A stretch of 64,000 bases of DNA from Lingula anatina (lineage: Eukaryota > Brachiopoda > Lingulata > Lingulida > Lingulidae). The stretch is taken from the NCBI RefSeq assembly GCF_001039355.2, contig NW_019775824.1, positions 484,261 to 548,260 on the forward strand, in the 5' to 3' direction. A program made the translations under genes and the position numbers. Every line of letters begins with the position of its first letter. Within the stretch, counting starts at the first letter, position 1. Under the pieces are notes generated by a model. The model had not been told where the DNA came from. It made no database searches and was given only the letters and a program-made list of their open reading frames with translations. Of this stretch, positions 10,755 to 24,311 are shown one piece after another.

Positions 10755-13156
10755 AATAAAAATAATGCTTAATTTATATTATCCTCAGTTGTGTTTTACC
10801 ATTGCACGAATAATTGTTTGTTCTTTGACATAGGTGTAGTTTTAACTCTTAAAAGAAGGGACCTTAATCAGAATGCGGTAGTTGTGACAGTATCTCTTTT
10901 CTTATCGAGAATACTGTACAGTAGTTGTGACAGTACCTGTATATATCCCACCCCAAGTCAGAATGAGCCAAACCTTTAGAGTTTACATAACAGGCAGGTG
11001 AAGGAACTGCCTATGTTATCTGAACAAAATGCAAAGTGGATACAGCATGGGGCCAAAGCACATTCATTTAATTACATCTAGCAAGCAACTCCTGAAGGAA
11101 ATGTGTGGTAAAAATAATTTCCTTAAGTAAAAGGGGGAGGTACTGCAAATGGAATAAGTGTAAGTAATGCGATAAGCAGGGGGGAGGATGTTGCATTGTT
11201 ACATTTGTTTGTTTGATAGTGTTGGTTGATGAACTGTAAAATGTCAAATAAAATCAGAAATGTAAATCTTAGAATGAAAATAACTATAAAAATATTCAAT
11301 TGAACTCGAGCTGCGTTTTTGTCCCTGGTGCCAGTCCTGTAAATATTAGAATAAGAAGTAACAGTTTTTTTTTCTTTTATTGTATTTATGATGACAGTGA
11401 ACAATTATTTTTCAATTTTGATGCAATATTCCATAATGCTTAACAGCATAATCATCACCAATTTTTAACCATGTATTGCTGCTGTAGATATTCAGCAAAT
11501 GTAACAAGCTCAGGTTTTCCCAACCAGAGAAATTCAGTTACATGAAAACAGGAATTTGTAAAATGAAATAAAATTTTTAAAAACGTATAACCTATAAATC
11601 CAGATAATTTTTAAACTATTAGAAGAGCTGTGCTTTAGTCATAGGAATCATTCTAGTAAGTTTGATTATAATAAATAAGTTGGTTTTTCCTTATATTGTG
11701 TTAATGTTCTCAGGTGAAGGTCAAATGTCCAGAGAAACTGTGCCTGGTCATTAACTTACAAGTACATTCTTTAAGTTTTGAAATATCAAGTCACTATTTC
11801 TTAGCATGCAAGAGACAAACTGTCTCACTAAAACTAAACCTTCACCACCTAAGTTACAACTCTTAGATCTTTACAGAAATGAGACCAGCTCATTAGCATA
11901 ATAAATATCTTTACATTTCTAATTACAACCAACACTGTGCAATGAGCATGATAAGGTGACTGATGAATTTTATCAATGAAACTAATAACTAAATGTACGG
12001 CCCACTTTTTCCATTATGTGCTGCAACTTAACATTCAGATTAATTCTCCTTCAAAATTTGAGAACAAAGTAATTTTCAAACAATAAGCTTATATCAAATA
12101 AAAAAAACCATCATGCGTGTCTTTAACCAAATCAAATTTTGTAATAAAAAGTCCAAGCACTATAAAAAGTCAAATGCATACTACCTGTACATGCGTTTTC
12201 TTTCATTATGTTCAAAATGAAAACAATTATAATTCAGCAGTTACCAAAACATATTGGTTTTTCTTTTCAGTTTCTTGTGGTAAAGTGTCCTGTGAAATGA
12301 GTTATAGTCTGTGATCATGGTATGACTCTTAACATGAATGCGTATTGTTTTACTTTGACACCAACCTTTTATAATTTGCATCTAAATGGTTCACAAATAA
12401 GCTTTTAATGTAACTAAACAGGAAAACAGAAGGGAGATTGAAAGGTACACAATGTAGGATTTTCCCATGAAATATTAATACAAATACAATTTTCCTGGGG
12501 TAAACAGTACTTTCTCCTGTCCATTTAGGCATATAATACAGAGGGCTGTTTTACATCCTTCACTTTGTCTCTTAAATCTCCCAAGTGTTTGGTATAATGT
12601 AGTTTCAAACAACACAGAAGGAGGGGGTAGATCTACTGACCCTCCTCAATATGAGGTTCATTGTGAAACTGGCTCTCATCACAGTTCACATTCCAATTTG
12701 CTCTAAATATGTGACATCACAGCTTCTCACCATCATACCCTTTGTATGGCTTTTCTGCATTTTTCATCAATTCCATAGCTCTTATTTACAAATTGACAAT
12801 TTTAAAAATAAGTCACAGAAATGAGGTTGGATTTTTCTCATTCACAGCCCAGCTTTATCCAGTTGTTCTCCTGGATGAGTAGGTAGGTTTAGATATATCA
12901 GCAGCTTTAAAAAAATTCATATACAATTGGTTCTAAAACCAATGGATGAGTTTTAAAACTTGACACTAACGTGCAGTTAGTTGTCACCATCTTCAGCTTG
13001 TAGGCATACAGGCATGTAATTGTTTTTTTTAAAGATCTGTCTCCCTAATTTCACATTCAGCTAATTGTAAAACAGGTGGACACATTTTAAAATGGGTCAC
13101 AGACATGCTGATAGAGTTGTCATCTCATTGTCATCATCCTCAGCTTGGTGACATCC
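10755..13156 (-). other. Probable WDR59 3' UTR and intergenic DNA
   Basis: No coding exon is visible. The part next to the WDR59 stop codon is presumably its 3' UTR. On the minus strand AATAAA hexamers occur, for example at 11376-11381, which would give a UTR of about 1.8 kb. The FReD and WDR59 genes converge here, so their 3' ends face each other across this stretch. Confidence 0.4.
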
Positions 13157-16100
13157 TCAGCTTGGTGACATCCAGTTGTCCTCCAGACATCGGCAGCCAC
13201 ACCCAGTGGGGCAGACAGTGTGTGTACGGAACCACTCTATCATGTGAGAGCTGTGACCACCATGACCACATGTCAGGCAGAAGTTAGAGCACCCTGGAAT
13301 TATACAGGTGGGTAATAAGAAACATGAATAGAACTGGTCTCACAGAGTGGAGATACAGCCAACAGTCAGTGAAGACATTATTCTGGATCAAAACAACTGT
13401 GTAATTCGTACTTGGAGGCAGTCTTCTTTTCTTTTTTTATCTTTTATGATAAGGACTGAACTTTTTACATAACTAAACATCAGACATAAAGTTTATGTTC
13501 ATGTGTGCATTCTACACAGATGTAAAAGGTCTCATAAATAATAACTCTAAAAACTTTATCAAGTTCTTGAATTATACCCTTGACTTTGTACATTAAGTAA
13601 TACACAAAAGTACCACTTGGCTAATATATTTCAGTATTCTACTGGTAATCTTATGACCTTGACCTATACTATGACCTTGACCTCTACTATGACCTTGACA
13701 CTGACCTCTCACTGCCAGATGACATATAGAGCACTGCAGACCATAGTTCTTACACGTCCCACACTGCCCCACTCGGGTCTCCTGACGGCAGTAGAAACAG
13801 ATGGTCACAAATGCTGAAACATAAATACATCATTTTACCACTTAAGCACTTGTTTCTCAGTTCTGAGGTTAATGAAATAAAATGAAACAAAACACACACA
13901 AACATGCACACACATGGTTTTATTTTCTGTCTCCTCTGCTGGTTAACTGACCTGCAACATAACACAAAACATATCTGCAAACCCACCCGCCCCTACCCAC
14001 CCATCCACACTGAACTGAAACACACCCGCCCCCACCCACCCATCCACACTGAACTGAAACACACCCGCCCCCACCCACACACACACAATGGTTTATCTGG
14101 TGCCTCCTCTGTCAGTATAAACTGAACTGAAACACAACACATACACAATCACACACATTTATCTCATCCCTCCTCTGCTGGCATTAACTGGACAGTGCCC
14201 ATTTTCCATGGAAACACACTGCCTATAGAACAAACCAAGTCATTATGGTAAAGTACAGTATAGTATGAATGATTGCAGTGCAGTACAATACTATACAAAC
14301 TCACATAGTCCCTATAATATGGCAAGGTATGATACATTACGCTTCAGTATGGAGTATGGTGGCAGTATATTGCAGTACAACACTATACCAACTCACATAG
14401 TCATGTAGCATGGTATGGTATGGTACAGTACAGTATAATATAAATGATTCCAATACAGTACAATATTATACAAACTCACATAGTCCCTTGTGTGGTTTGG
14501 GCTCCAGATAGCAGTACTTGAGTACCATGGCTCTTTTGTCCTTCAACCCCCAGCGGTACAAGATGTTGCCATAGATCTCCTTGAATGAATCGTACTGGAC
14601 CAATTTACGGGGATCCAGTAACCTGAATTAGGAATGCATAGCATATCTTATCTCTTTCAAATAAATATAAAAATAAGTCAATTAAGGTAGATTCTTGTTT
14701 ACCATGCATTACATTTTCCATCCAGGCAAAAAAACTACTTATCTACTACTTTTAGAGCTAGCAAGCTAAAATGTAACAATAAAGATAATAAAAGCAGACC
14801 ACACAGTTTAAATCTGTAGAAAAACTGATTAAAATATATACGACAGACAGACAAACAACAACTAGTTTAGCTCACCAAGGGTGTTGTTTACTTTTTCTAA
14901 CACAAGAGTGTGTTGTCTGTTTAATCTTACACTCACTTCTCTCTCTCTCTCATTCATACAGATCTCTCCACTCCTCAAACTTACCTCATCTTACACTCAT
15001 GTCTCTCTTTCTCCAGTTCATCTGGATCTCTCCACTCCTCAAACTTGTAGTTGACATCTTCATACTCTGACCAGCTGTTAGAACGCCTTGCTTTGACACC
15101 AGCTTATAAACATAACAGTAACATTATTTTTAAACAGTAGAGATATATTAGCATCAAATAATATTGCTTACAGACAGAGTTATTCATTTAACATGAATAT
15201 CCATGACTGAAAATGAAAATAAAATATCTGCATCTGAGCAAGTGAATGAAATAATCATTTACTAATATAAATCAAAATTTTATGACTGCAGATCGATAAA
15301 AAATGAATTAGAATACTCCTTTTCACTTGAAATTCAACTTCACTTATAATTCAACTTTACATCTGATTAACCAATTATCTTAACTTTTAGTTACTAAATT
15401 GAATTAAATCATAATAATGCAAAATGTCTCAATTTTTTTAAAACTAATAATCTGACTAGACTATAAAACAATAAAAACGTTTTCAGATAAAAAATCTACA
15501 AGGTCGATAATTTACAAAACTAATAAAAAATTTATAATAAAACAATGTCAATGTTAGCTAAATCAACAGACTTGTTGACCTAAAAGAAATAAATCACACA
15601 ATAAAAGATGTGAATTCAAATGCTTTCTACTATCAGCAGCAAGAGAGGGAGGATGAGGCATAAGCAATCTCTGAAAATAAATGAATAAAAGAAAAAATAC
15701 ACGCTTAATACAAACTTCTGGATGAAAGGTCAAAAATAGATTTATAAATGTGTAGTCTGTGCAGGATCTCAACCAGATGTTATAAGTAAAATTTTCCTAA
15801 GTAAACATATATTCAGAGAAGCTGGGGTTAGAGTATCACACACTTAAACACAGCAAAGTGAGTACAGCTCTAAGCATGGGCTGCTTAACTACAGCTCGCA
15901 CTATGCACATCAAGAAGTGAATGTGGTTTAGGATTTATCACAAAATTAACAAAATTCTAAACAGAAACAACATGTGCATACAGTAAAATGTCCATGAAAA
16001 TTTAATTGTATACAGATTTCTAAATTTGTAAATTTATCCCCCTTCAAATTATTTTTTAATATTGCCAATTTTCTACAAAAAAAAAAAACTAAGTTTGTCA

Positions 16101-19100
16101 GTGTAAAACTAAGTTTAGCATGAATTGACAAAGGTGCAGCTTTTGCCTTTTTAAAAAATTCTATACACCCCCCCCCTTCCTGATCCATGCATTCAACGCA
16201 ACCACATCAATCCAGAATATTACAAACTGTGGCAAATATATCAGACACCAAGGGTTACAAAACTTAAAAACTTCATGTGCTTTGAATAAACAGTTGTCAT
16301 ACACCAAGAAGACAAAACTTGACTGAGGTATCTGACAAATGGTGATGCATTTTACAAAACTTTTGCCCCATGCTTCCAGTATTTCAGTTCAAAATTATAA
16401 TCCACACTAGAACCTTAAAAAATCAAGACTGCCTTGTACCATTTTAGATTATTAATCAGGCAATTTGGGAAAAAAAGGAGCAACAAATCGTAAGAAAACC
16501 TTGTCTCATGCTGGTTTTGTCTTAAGAATATATCCAATATAAAATTCTAGGAAAAATCTAATACTATGCAAAGGAGACCTATGATGTAGATAAAGGGCTA
16601 TGGAATCATTATTGCTATATTTGATTTGTACATTAGATGGTATATCTGTCTGGACCACATATTTTATTTATCTGTAAACAAATTTTTAACTAACAAAACT
16701 AAAAATAATGTAAAATCCACACATTAAGCTAGGCAGTGAATGCAAGAACTCTACAAATCATCAATGCAAGTTATGCTTAGTCCTGGCAAAAAATCACCTT
16801 TGCTTATCTGTTTTTGTTATTATCTTCAAACGTTTTTTATTTCTATTTTGGACAAAAATAAGACTTGGATATTTATTAGATGAAGATAAGGAATTACAGA
16901 ATTTGAATAATACATTTCTAAAAAAAAAAAAAAAACTCTTTCAAATAATTAGTATAACCAAAAGATGGCTTGACACAAGACATACATAAAATGACATTTT
17001 TGCCAAGAACCAAGCTTCACAAAGTGGCAAACACTGACAGAAATTGAAGATAAAGCAAAGCATAAAATCTTGTGAAAGTTCACTTATTTCTGCTGACAAA
17101 CTCAAATCAACAAACTTTTGTTTCATCCACCGTATCATACAATATTGTTCAGGCATCAGTAAGAATAATCTTCTGTGATGTTATAGATGCTATAATAATA
17201 TAAACACACCAGGGTGCAGATAGAGATGTTTGGGCAACACCAAGTTGGTCAAAGATGAGTATGACATTTGATATCAAATATATCTGATGTAAACATGGGC
17301 CTGCTCCATCCAAGAAAATGAAAAGTTGTGCACTCAACAAATTGAGCAAGAAAAGTGCTGGTTTAATTCCAAAAGAAAGAACAGCCAAACTTGAATCTGT
17401 CAAAACATTTTGAATTTCCTATGAGCCAACTCAGTAAAAACTTAGTGGACTATAGCATTTATAGCCTATGGTTTTGACCAATGCTTATTTTATTGTAGAG
17501 GACAAAATTCTGATCTCAAATTATTAAGTCAAACCAGATCCTTGTGAAGTGGTCCAAACCTTCATCTGCACCCTGTGTAACATGGTTAGTCACACCAAAC
17601 TTGTTCAATGACCACTTACAGAAGTTCCATCCCTTGAGTGTAGTGTCCGTGGGGTGCACGGTGTGATAGGGGTTATACTGTGGAAACAAACCAGTGACAC
17701 CCAATTAGAAATATATCACAGTTATATCATGGTACCCAAGTTGAAATTTGGTCAATCTGTTTAGGGACCATATACTAAGGTACCCCAGTTGATATTAGGT
17801 CAGTCGGTCCATGGGCTTTATACCAAGGTCCCCCAAAATACAAAGCCAGTCCATTGGTACAGTGATACTACACTGTTTGGGAATAAAATGTGGCTCCCAT
17901 TAGGTGCAAACGCAATTATTTTCCGGTGCCACAGTGTCTTCAGCACTGCTAACACCATGCTAAATACAACACTAAACCTTAGTGAATAAAGGTTAATGCT
18001 GTTTTACCATACGCCCAGTTTACCATATGCCACTGGCCTTATCTTTACCAAGAACTCCAAGGAATAAGGCCTCATAATGTACCAAATTAAGTGGGCCATT
18101 GGTGTGCCTCTTTGCAGTGTGGCATGGTAGTCAACTAAATATTAGAGTTGTGTTATAATTATCATAATTTTAGGTTAGTATGGGTGTTTGAGTGGATATA
18201 CCATGTAACATTGTCATCTTATCACTGTGGTCTGGTTACACAACTCTGGTGACAGAATGTACCCATAATAGTTACCTCAAACAACAGCTTAACTGTTAAA
18301 GCTAACAGCACTCCAGTATTTCAAAGTCCACAAAGATGCCTTCACATATAACTGTGAACTGATATCACTGAGTAGCACCAAACCAATGTCATTTGATTGT
18401 TAATTGTTGGTGAGCTTCCATAAGAATATTTAAGAACTTGAGGAACACATAATATAAGGTCCCTTTTTGCATGGTGCAGTACATTTTTCTGTATCCCACA
18501 AGTCTGAGAGATTCCAAGCAAAAAGCCTGGTTATTATGTAAGACAGTTACCCAAATGGAGCCTCCAGGTTCATCAAGACCAGTAAACCACATTGGTCCTT
18601 GTGGACCCCCCCCCCCTCTCAGTGTAGTGACGTATTAGGATCAGTTCAACTGGTGCACTGAAGAAAATATGTACTGCTTTGATGTGAAAAGGGACTCAAC
18701 ATAATATCTTAATATTATATTAGATTGTGTTATAGATTCAAAATGCAGTTAAATGCTATCATAATGGTGTTGGAAAGCATTATTCTTACAAATGTAGTCA
18801 TAAAAACAATGCAGTTTTAAACAATAAAAAGGTAAACAGTTGAAATAAATGTTTATTTAGTAACTGTAAAGAATGGTTTGCTTTTATCTTGGAAACATGC
18901 TGTCCTACATATTAGACTTCACACAAATTGCACAATCTCTGCTACTTTATTACTTAACTGTTTGATACTTATACAGACCCTGTCAAAATTTTTTCCCATA
19001 AATGTTACCTTAATTATCACCTCATAGATTAAAAGCGGGAAACCCGGATGATATTTGATTTAAGACATATTCAGCTGGGATACATACATTCATTAAAAAA

Positions 19101-22100
19101 ACATAAAAGTACTCAGTGGTTCACTTACAGTGCAAGCAACAGCTCTGAGATCTGCCTCATAAATTTAACACAAAATATCAAACACATCAGACAGGAATAT
19201 GCTTTTAATGTGCAGCACAGGTGGCAGTGCTAATGTTACTACATACGGCGGCAGTGGTGGGATGGCAAAAAGCAACTGCCTAATTTCACGCCAAAGATCA
19301 GAGAACCATCTGCCTAGCGCTACATTTAACAGCGCAAACACAAAAGAAGCATGCAATGAAAGCCGCATCATTCAAATGCAGGAGCTGGGCCAAATACTTC
19401 TGAAATAAAAACTCTGTGTATGTTTTCCTGAAAACAATAGCATTAATATCTGTGGATCATACATTTTCAACATCATATGACAATATTAACAAATTGTTTG
19501 CATACCATGACCTCATGTGAGTGAACCAGCTCTAGAGCTGCCTCAGGTTGAAATGACATGGCACAAGAAATGGACCCAATAGAAAGGTTACAGTGTAACA
19601 TTTTAAGACATACAGATAAAATTTATGAAATGCTTAGTGTAAAACAGACAGTGCCATGTTAATTTGTATTCATCTTATACTTTTTCCCCACGCAAGTCTT
19701 ATCTTTTGGTATATTTTTAGGTATAGCAGTAAGTAATCCCCCCCCCCCAAAACTGCAATAAATAAAAAATAAAGGAAAAAATAATAATACGGATGGAAGT
19801 GAAAACTAGCCAAAAGGATTCTATTCTTCCTATTGGGTTCCAATTTTGTGCCATGGTTCATTTGGTGCAAACTTACTGATGTTACTCCAGCCATTGAGGA
19901 CAGGGGAATATGAGAAATCTGACTGCAAGTCTGCAAGTTCATTCTACAAAAAAGTGGGAGGAAAAAAAGACTAACAAAAAGAAAAATGCGAAATAACAGG
20001 ATTTGCCTGGAAAATGCAGTGATTTATCAACTTGTCTGCCATTTTTCTAAATGCACTTTTTTCTTTTTTTAGGAATTAGAGACATTTTAATTATTAAAAA
20101 GTTTACATTTTCCAGGATTACCTTGTGAATCATAATAAAGAAATGTGAGCGCTGGGTTGTGTGTATCATTCTATATTACCGTGATTTTTGTGAAATGTTA
20201 GGCATTTCTTATTGAACTCAGAACTAGTTAATGTAAATGTATAAAGTAAATGAAGCAACAGTTACTGTATAATTCTACACATAAAATCTATTCAGACATT
20301 ATGTAAGTTAGACAATATCCAAAAATGTGCATTAGCTTGGTAGTTAGATCATATACAATAACTATTTAAAACAAGAAGAAAGTAATTTCAAACCAATAGC
20401 TTGTGGTATTAAATACCGTATTTTCAACTGGTGTTAAATAATAATTATATCTAATATCCATTCTTTAATAAGCTGATATGCTAGAAAATGATAATTTTTC
20501 ACAGTGCCAGAAAATTGATAGAAACTAATAGGAATAAATATCATATTTAAAATTGAAACTGGTTACTTCAAAATAAAAAAAAAATCCTTAAAAAAAAATT
20601 ATTTCTTATATTTTGTGTTATTGTCAAAAGAATACCTTAAAAAATAAAAAAAAAAATCTCTCAATTACAAACAGCTTTGATCAACTGTTAGTTTCGTACT
20701 AATTCTTAGCAAAAACTGTAAAGTTTATTCCAAACCAATTTTCAAATCTTTTAAAAATCAGAGAATTACATTGTACCAAATCATAAATGAATTCACCTTG
20801 GAGTAGGACTTCCTGGGCCTCCGTGCCAGCTATCCAATAAAATCATTAAGACAATCAGTTTTCAAACAACCCTAAATCTAACTGTTTCATTTTCACATCA
20901 TTAATGGCTGATATTTGACTTGTAATGATCCATGTCACCATTTGGACTCTAAAATGCAGCCTGTTGATGTCAGCACTATCGAGTTTTAATGACCAAAGTA
21001 TAATTCTAAAGCACCTGCTGACCAGCAAGCTAACCTTGATTGTGGGTAACTGATTGCAATTTGTCAGAGTTGATTGCTTGTTCACTTGCTTGTCCCTTCA
21101 CAACAGGATCTAATACAATCAACATTCCAACAAGCAGAATCAAATATGTAGCAGTCTAAATGGTGACTTGTGTAAATGACTTTCTGGCCAAAATTGGGCA
21201 CCACTAACAAGCATGGGGTATAGCATTGAGACAGGAGAAGTAAAGGTATCTTCTAAACTGTGAGATCATATATATGTCACTCTCAGCTTACTCTTTAGAG
21301 CAAAATTTTCATTTTGGACAAATTTCAAAATATTTCATTTCTATCAAATTTTTGAAGGAAAGGTGGCAAAAAAGTATAAAATGATTTGTCCAGTAGGGAA
21401 ACCAGTGCAAGCGATAGTGGCCAAGGAAGCAAAGCAAGTTTTTCACAGGTTTGAGTAAATCACAAATGATTATCATTTTATCCTTATCATTGAAATAACA
21501 ATCCTACTTAGATCTTTATTTTTTACAAAGGTGGATTAGGCCAAAAGATGAAGAAAATTTCCCATGCAATCAGATTGTGATTGATTTTTACACTGATTTA
21601 GCAGGAAATACTAACATATCAACGCAAATATATAGCCATGTTATTTTTTTGAAAACCTTTTTGTTAAAACAGGTTATTCATTTTCTTGTTTAAAGGTGGC
21701 AAAAGTAAATTATTTCTCAAGAGACATTTAAGGGATAATAACTCTTCGTTTTGGCCAAAAAATGAATTTTCCTGGAGTAAACAACAATTTTCCCATACTT
21801 ACCAATGGTTATTGAATCCATTTTTACATTCGAAGTTAGTCCCTGTTTTTTTTCTGTAAAGTTTGGTTTTTTGTTAAAATCTCTTAAGAGATTATAACAG
21901 AGTATAGACATCGATGGAGGTCACATGGTCTGAAGACAAGCTCAGATATCAGAATAATAGCTATAACTGCCGTTTTTGTGGTAAAACAGAATATATTATA
22001 TTTGTATGAGTTATTCAAAATGTTTTATTTGTGAAATATAGATCTCATGCGAAGAGTTATTATCCCTTTAAGTGAGATATATGATTAAGAGCCAAAACAT

Positions 22101-23928
22101 CATGTCTCCCACATAAAAAATTTAGTTCCTTTGAGAACAATTCACATTTTAGCAGTGCATGTGTCTTTCACATCTTGTGATTTATATATTTTTTAAATGA
22201 CAATTTGTGAAGACCACTGTAAAGAATCATAGAAACGTGTTAGCCAAGAATCTGCATTAACAAGAAATTTGGAAGAACAATATCATAGTACTGTGCACAA
22301 ACTAACTGAGATTTTATGAAAGCAAAGTGCATATAAAATTCTGAAATGCTTACAAACATTACATCTTCTTCATCAACCACTTCAATAACATCATCAACCT
22401 TCAATAAAGTTTTAAACCTGAAGTATCATTACTATGCATAATTGCAAGAGAAACATGCAACTATCTTTGAGTTATCCCTCTCCCCCACCCCCTCAAAAAA
22501 GAAAAAAAAAAAAAAGAAATCTTGTGTATTGATGCTTAAAGAATAAATTGTTTCTAAATAGGGATAAACTGATTTATAGGTAAAAACCAAGTATCTTTAG
22601 AAACAATTCATTCTTAATATCTATTGTCAAAATATGCATGATCTGATTAGAACCAACAGTTTCTCAAAAGTAATGAAAGTAATTTACCCAGGAAAAATTT
22701 TATTGAGATGGGTTAAGGAAGTCCTTTATCACTGGGTTGAGAGAGAGTGTAGGTTTAATGGGAAATACGACTTCAAACACAAGCGGCCCAAACATACGTA
22801 ACCCAATAATGGATTTTTCATAAAATATATGATCACATAAAACACTAATGGCAGTTTGGTATATAAATATATTCACTGTGGGTGTGTCAAAAAGCAAGTT
22901 AAAGATATTTGATACCATATAAGGTATATCTTTTTAGGTCTTAAAAATCAGTCTACTCTTTTTATAAATAAGTGTTTTTATGAATAACTTGTTAAACTAA
23001 ACTAAAATTAAATATTTAGTGAAATATATCTATATACAGCGAACAACACTGTATATAATCATAATCTAAAAAGTATAGTGATGACTTTTAAAAATTCAAT
23101 TTTAAATACAAACAAGAATTTTTAATAAGAGAACTGAGAAACAAGGCTCAAATATAACGATTTTGTAATACTGTACGTATATTGTAACAAATATTATTGC
23201 TGTACCATAAACAGAAGATAAAACAATATTTCTTCACTTACATTGGCACAAGAGATGTCTGAGGTGGACCTCTGTATTCTATTCAGTGCTGAGGCTAGAT
23301 TGACAACTTGCTGAGCGTCCTCCTTGGGGCCAAATGCACAGCACAACATGGCCAGGGTCTGCACATCACACAGAGAGCTGTAGTGGTCTATCCTGGAGAC
23401 AGGAGATAATAATAATAATAATACGTTTAAGTCTAAAATCCATTAAAAAATATTCAGTAGACTTAACCTAAAAAACAAGTCCTTGAAACACAATTACCAA
23501 GATATTTAAAAAAGACAACAAAAAGCACAGTTCTTCAATGGTGTAGAAGAAATACAAAATAAAACTAGTTTGTTTTACATACTTGGTCAAATGCAAACAT
23601 TATATTCTCTCTCTTGTGCGCGCGCATACACACACTGCTCTCTCTCACACATCAAACAGGCGTTTCCTTCGGAATAACAACACTGAAAATCTAAGATGTT
23701 AGAAGTTTGCAAGATCAGTTTGAATTTGTTCATCTGTGAATAATCTACAAAAATACAATTCTTTAAGAACATGGACAGAAGTCCTGCCAGCCAGACACTG
23801 GTCACTTACAAAGAGTCTATGAGCTGACCCCCAAATGGACTGACTGCCCAGGGGGGCTCAGAATCTGGGTTCTGGTTGGGAACCAAACTGGAACTAGAGA
23901 CCAGGGAGACCAGCTGCCACATCTGAAA

Positions 23929-23971
<43 letters not shown>

Positions 23972-24311
23972 ATAGTGCTTAAAATGTAACTGAATCACAC
24001 TTTTTCTAAAATAATTGTTTATAATTACAAATGACATAGAAATATCTTTAAACAACAGTATCTTTCTCCAAAGCAAACAAATACAAGAATAAATATTTCT
24101 TGTCTGTTAATAAAAAAATACAATTTCTTTTAAAAAAACAAAAAGACTGAAATTAATTAGATCTTCCACACTTTTTAGGACTTCCACACTTTTTAGGATC
24201 TAAATGTATTTATCAGAAATTATATTTACCTGCACAAGGTCTCTCCTTCCCACCGCAGCAGCTGCAGCAGCATTTTTATTGCACATATTACATATGTCTT
24301 CTGTGTCTAAC
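13157..24311 (-). CDS. WDR59: WDR59 exons 18-28: helical region and C-terminal Zn/RING-like domain
   Basis: Exons: 24230-24311, 23810-23922, 23242-23392, 20797-20829, 19877-19943, 19506-19531, 17620-17677, 14985-15102, 14480-14622, 13706-13813, 13157-13293. Exon 26 carries the conserved block YGNILYRWGLKDKRAMVLKY. Exons 27-28 (about residues 962-1042) hold paired metal ligands: CFYC, CGTC, CSIC, CLTCGHGGH and CPTGCGC. The 33-nt exon at 20797 keeps phase 0 on both sides. The 26-nt exon at 19506 is needed because joining 19877 directly to 17677 would create a stop; its acceptor (GCAGCTCTAG) is weak. Exon 18 includes six alanines in a row. Confidence 0.82.
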
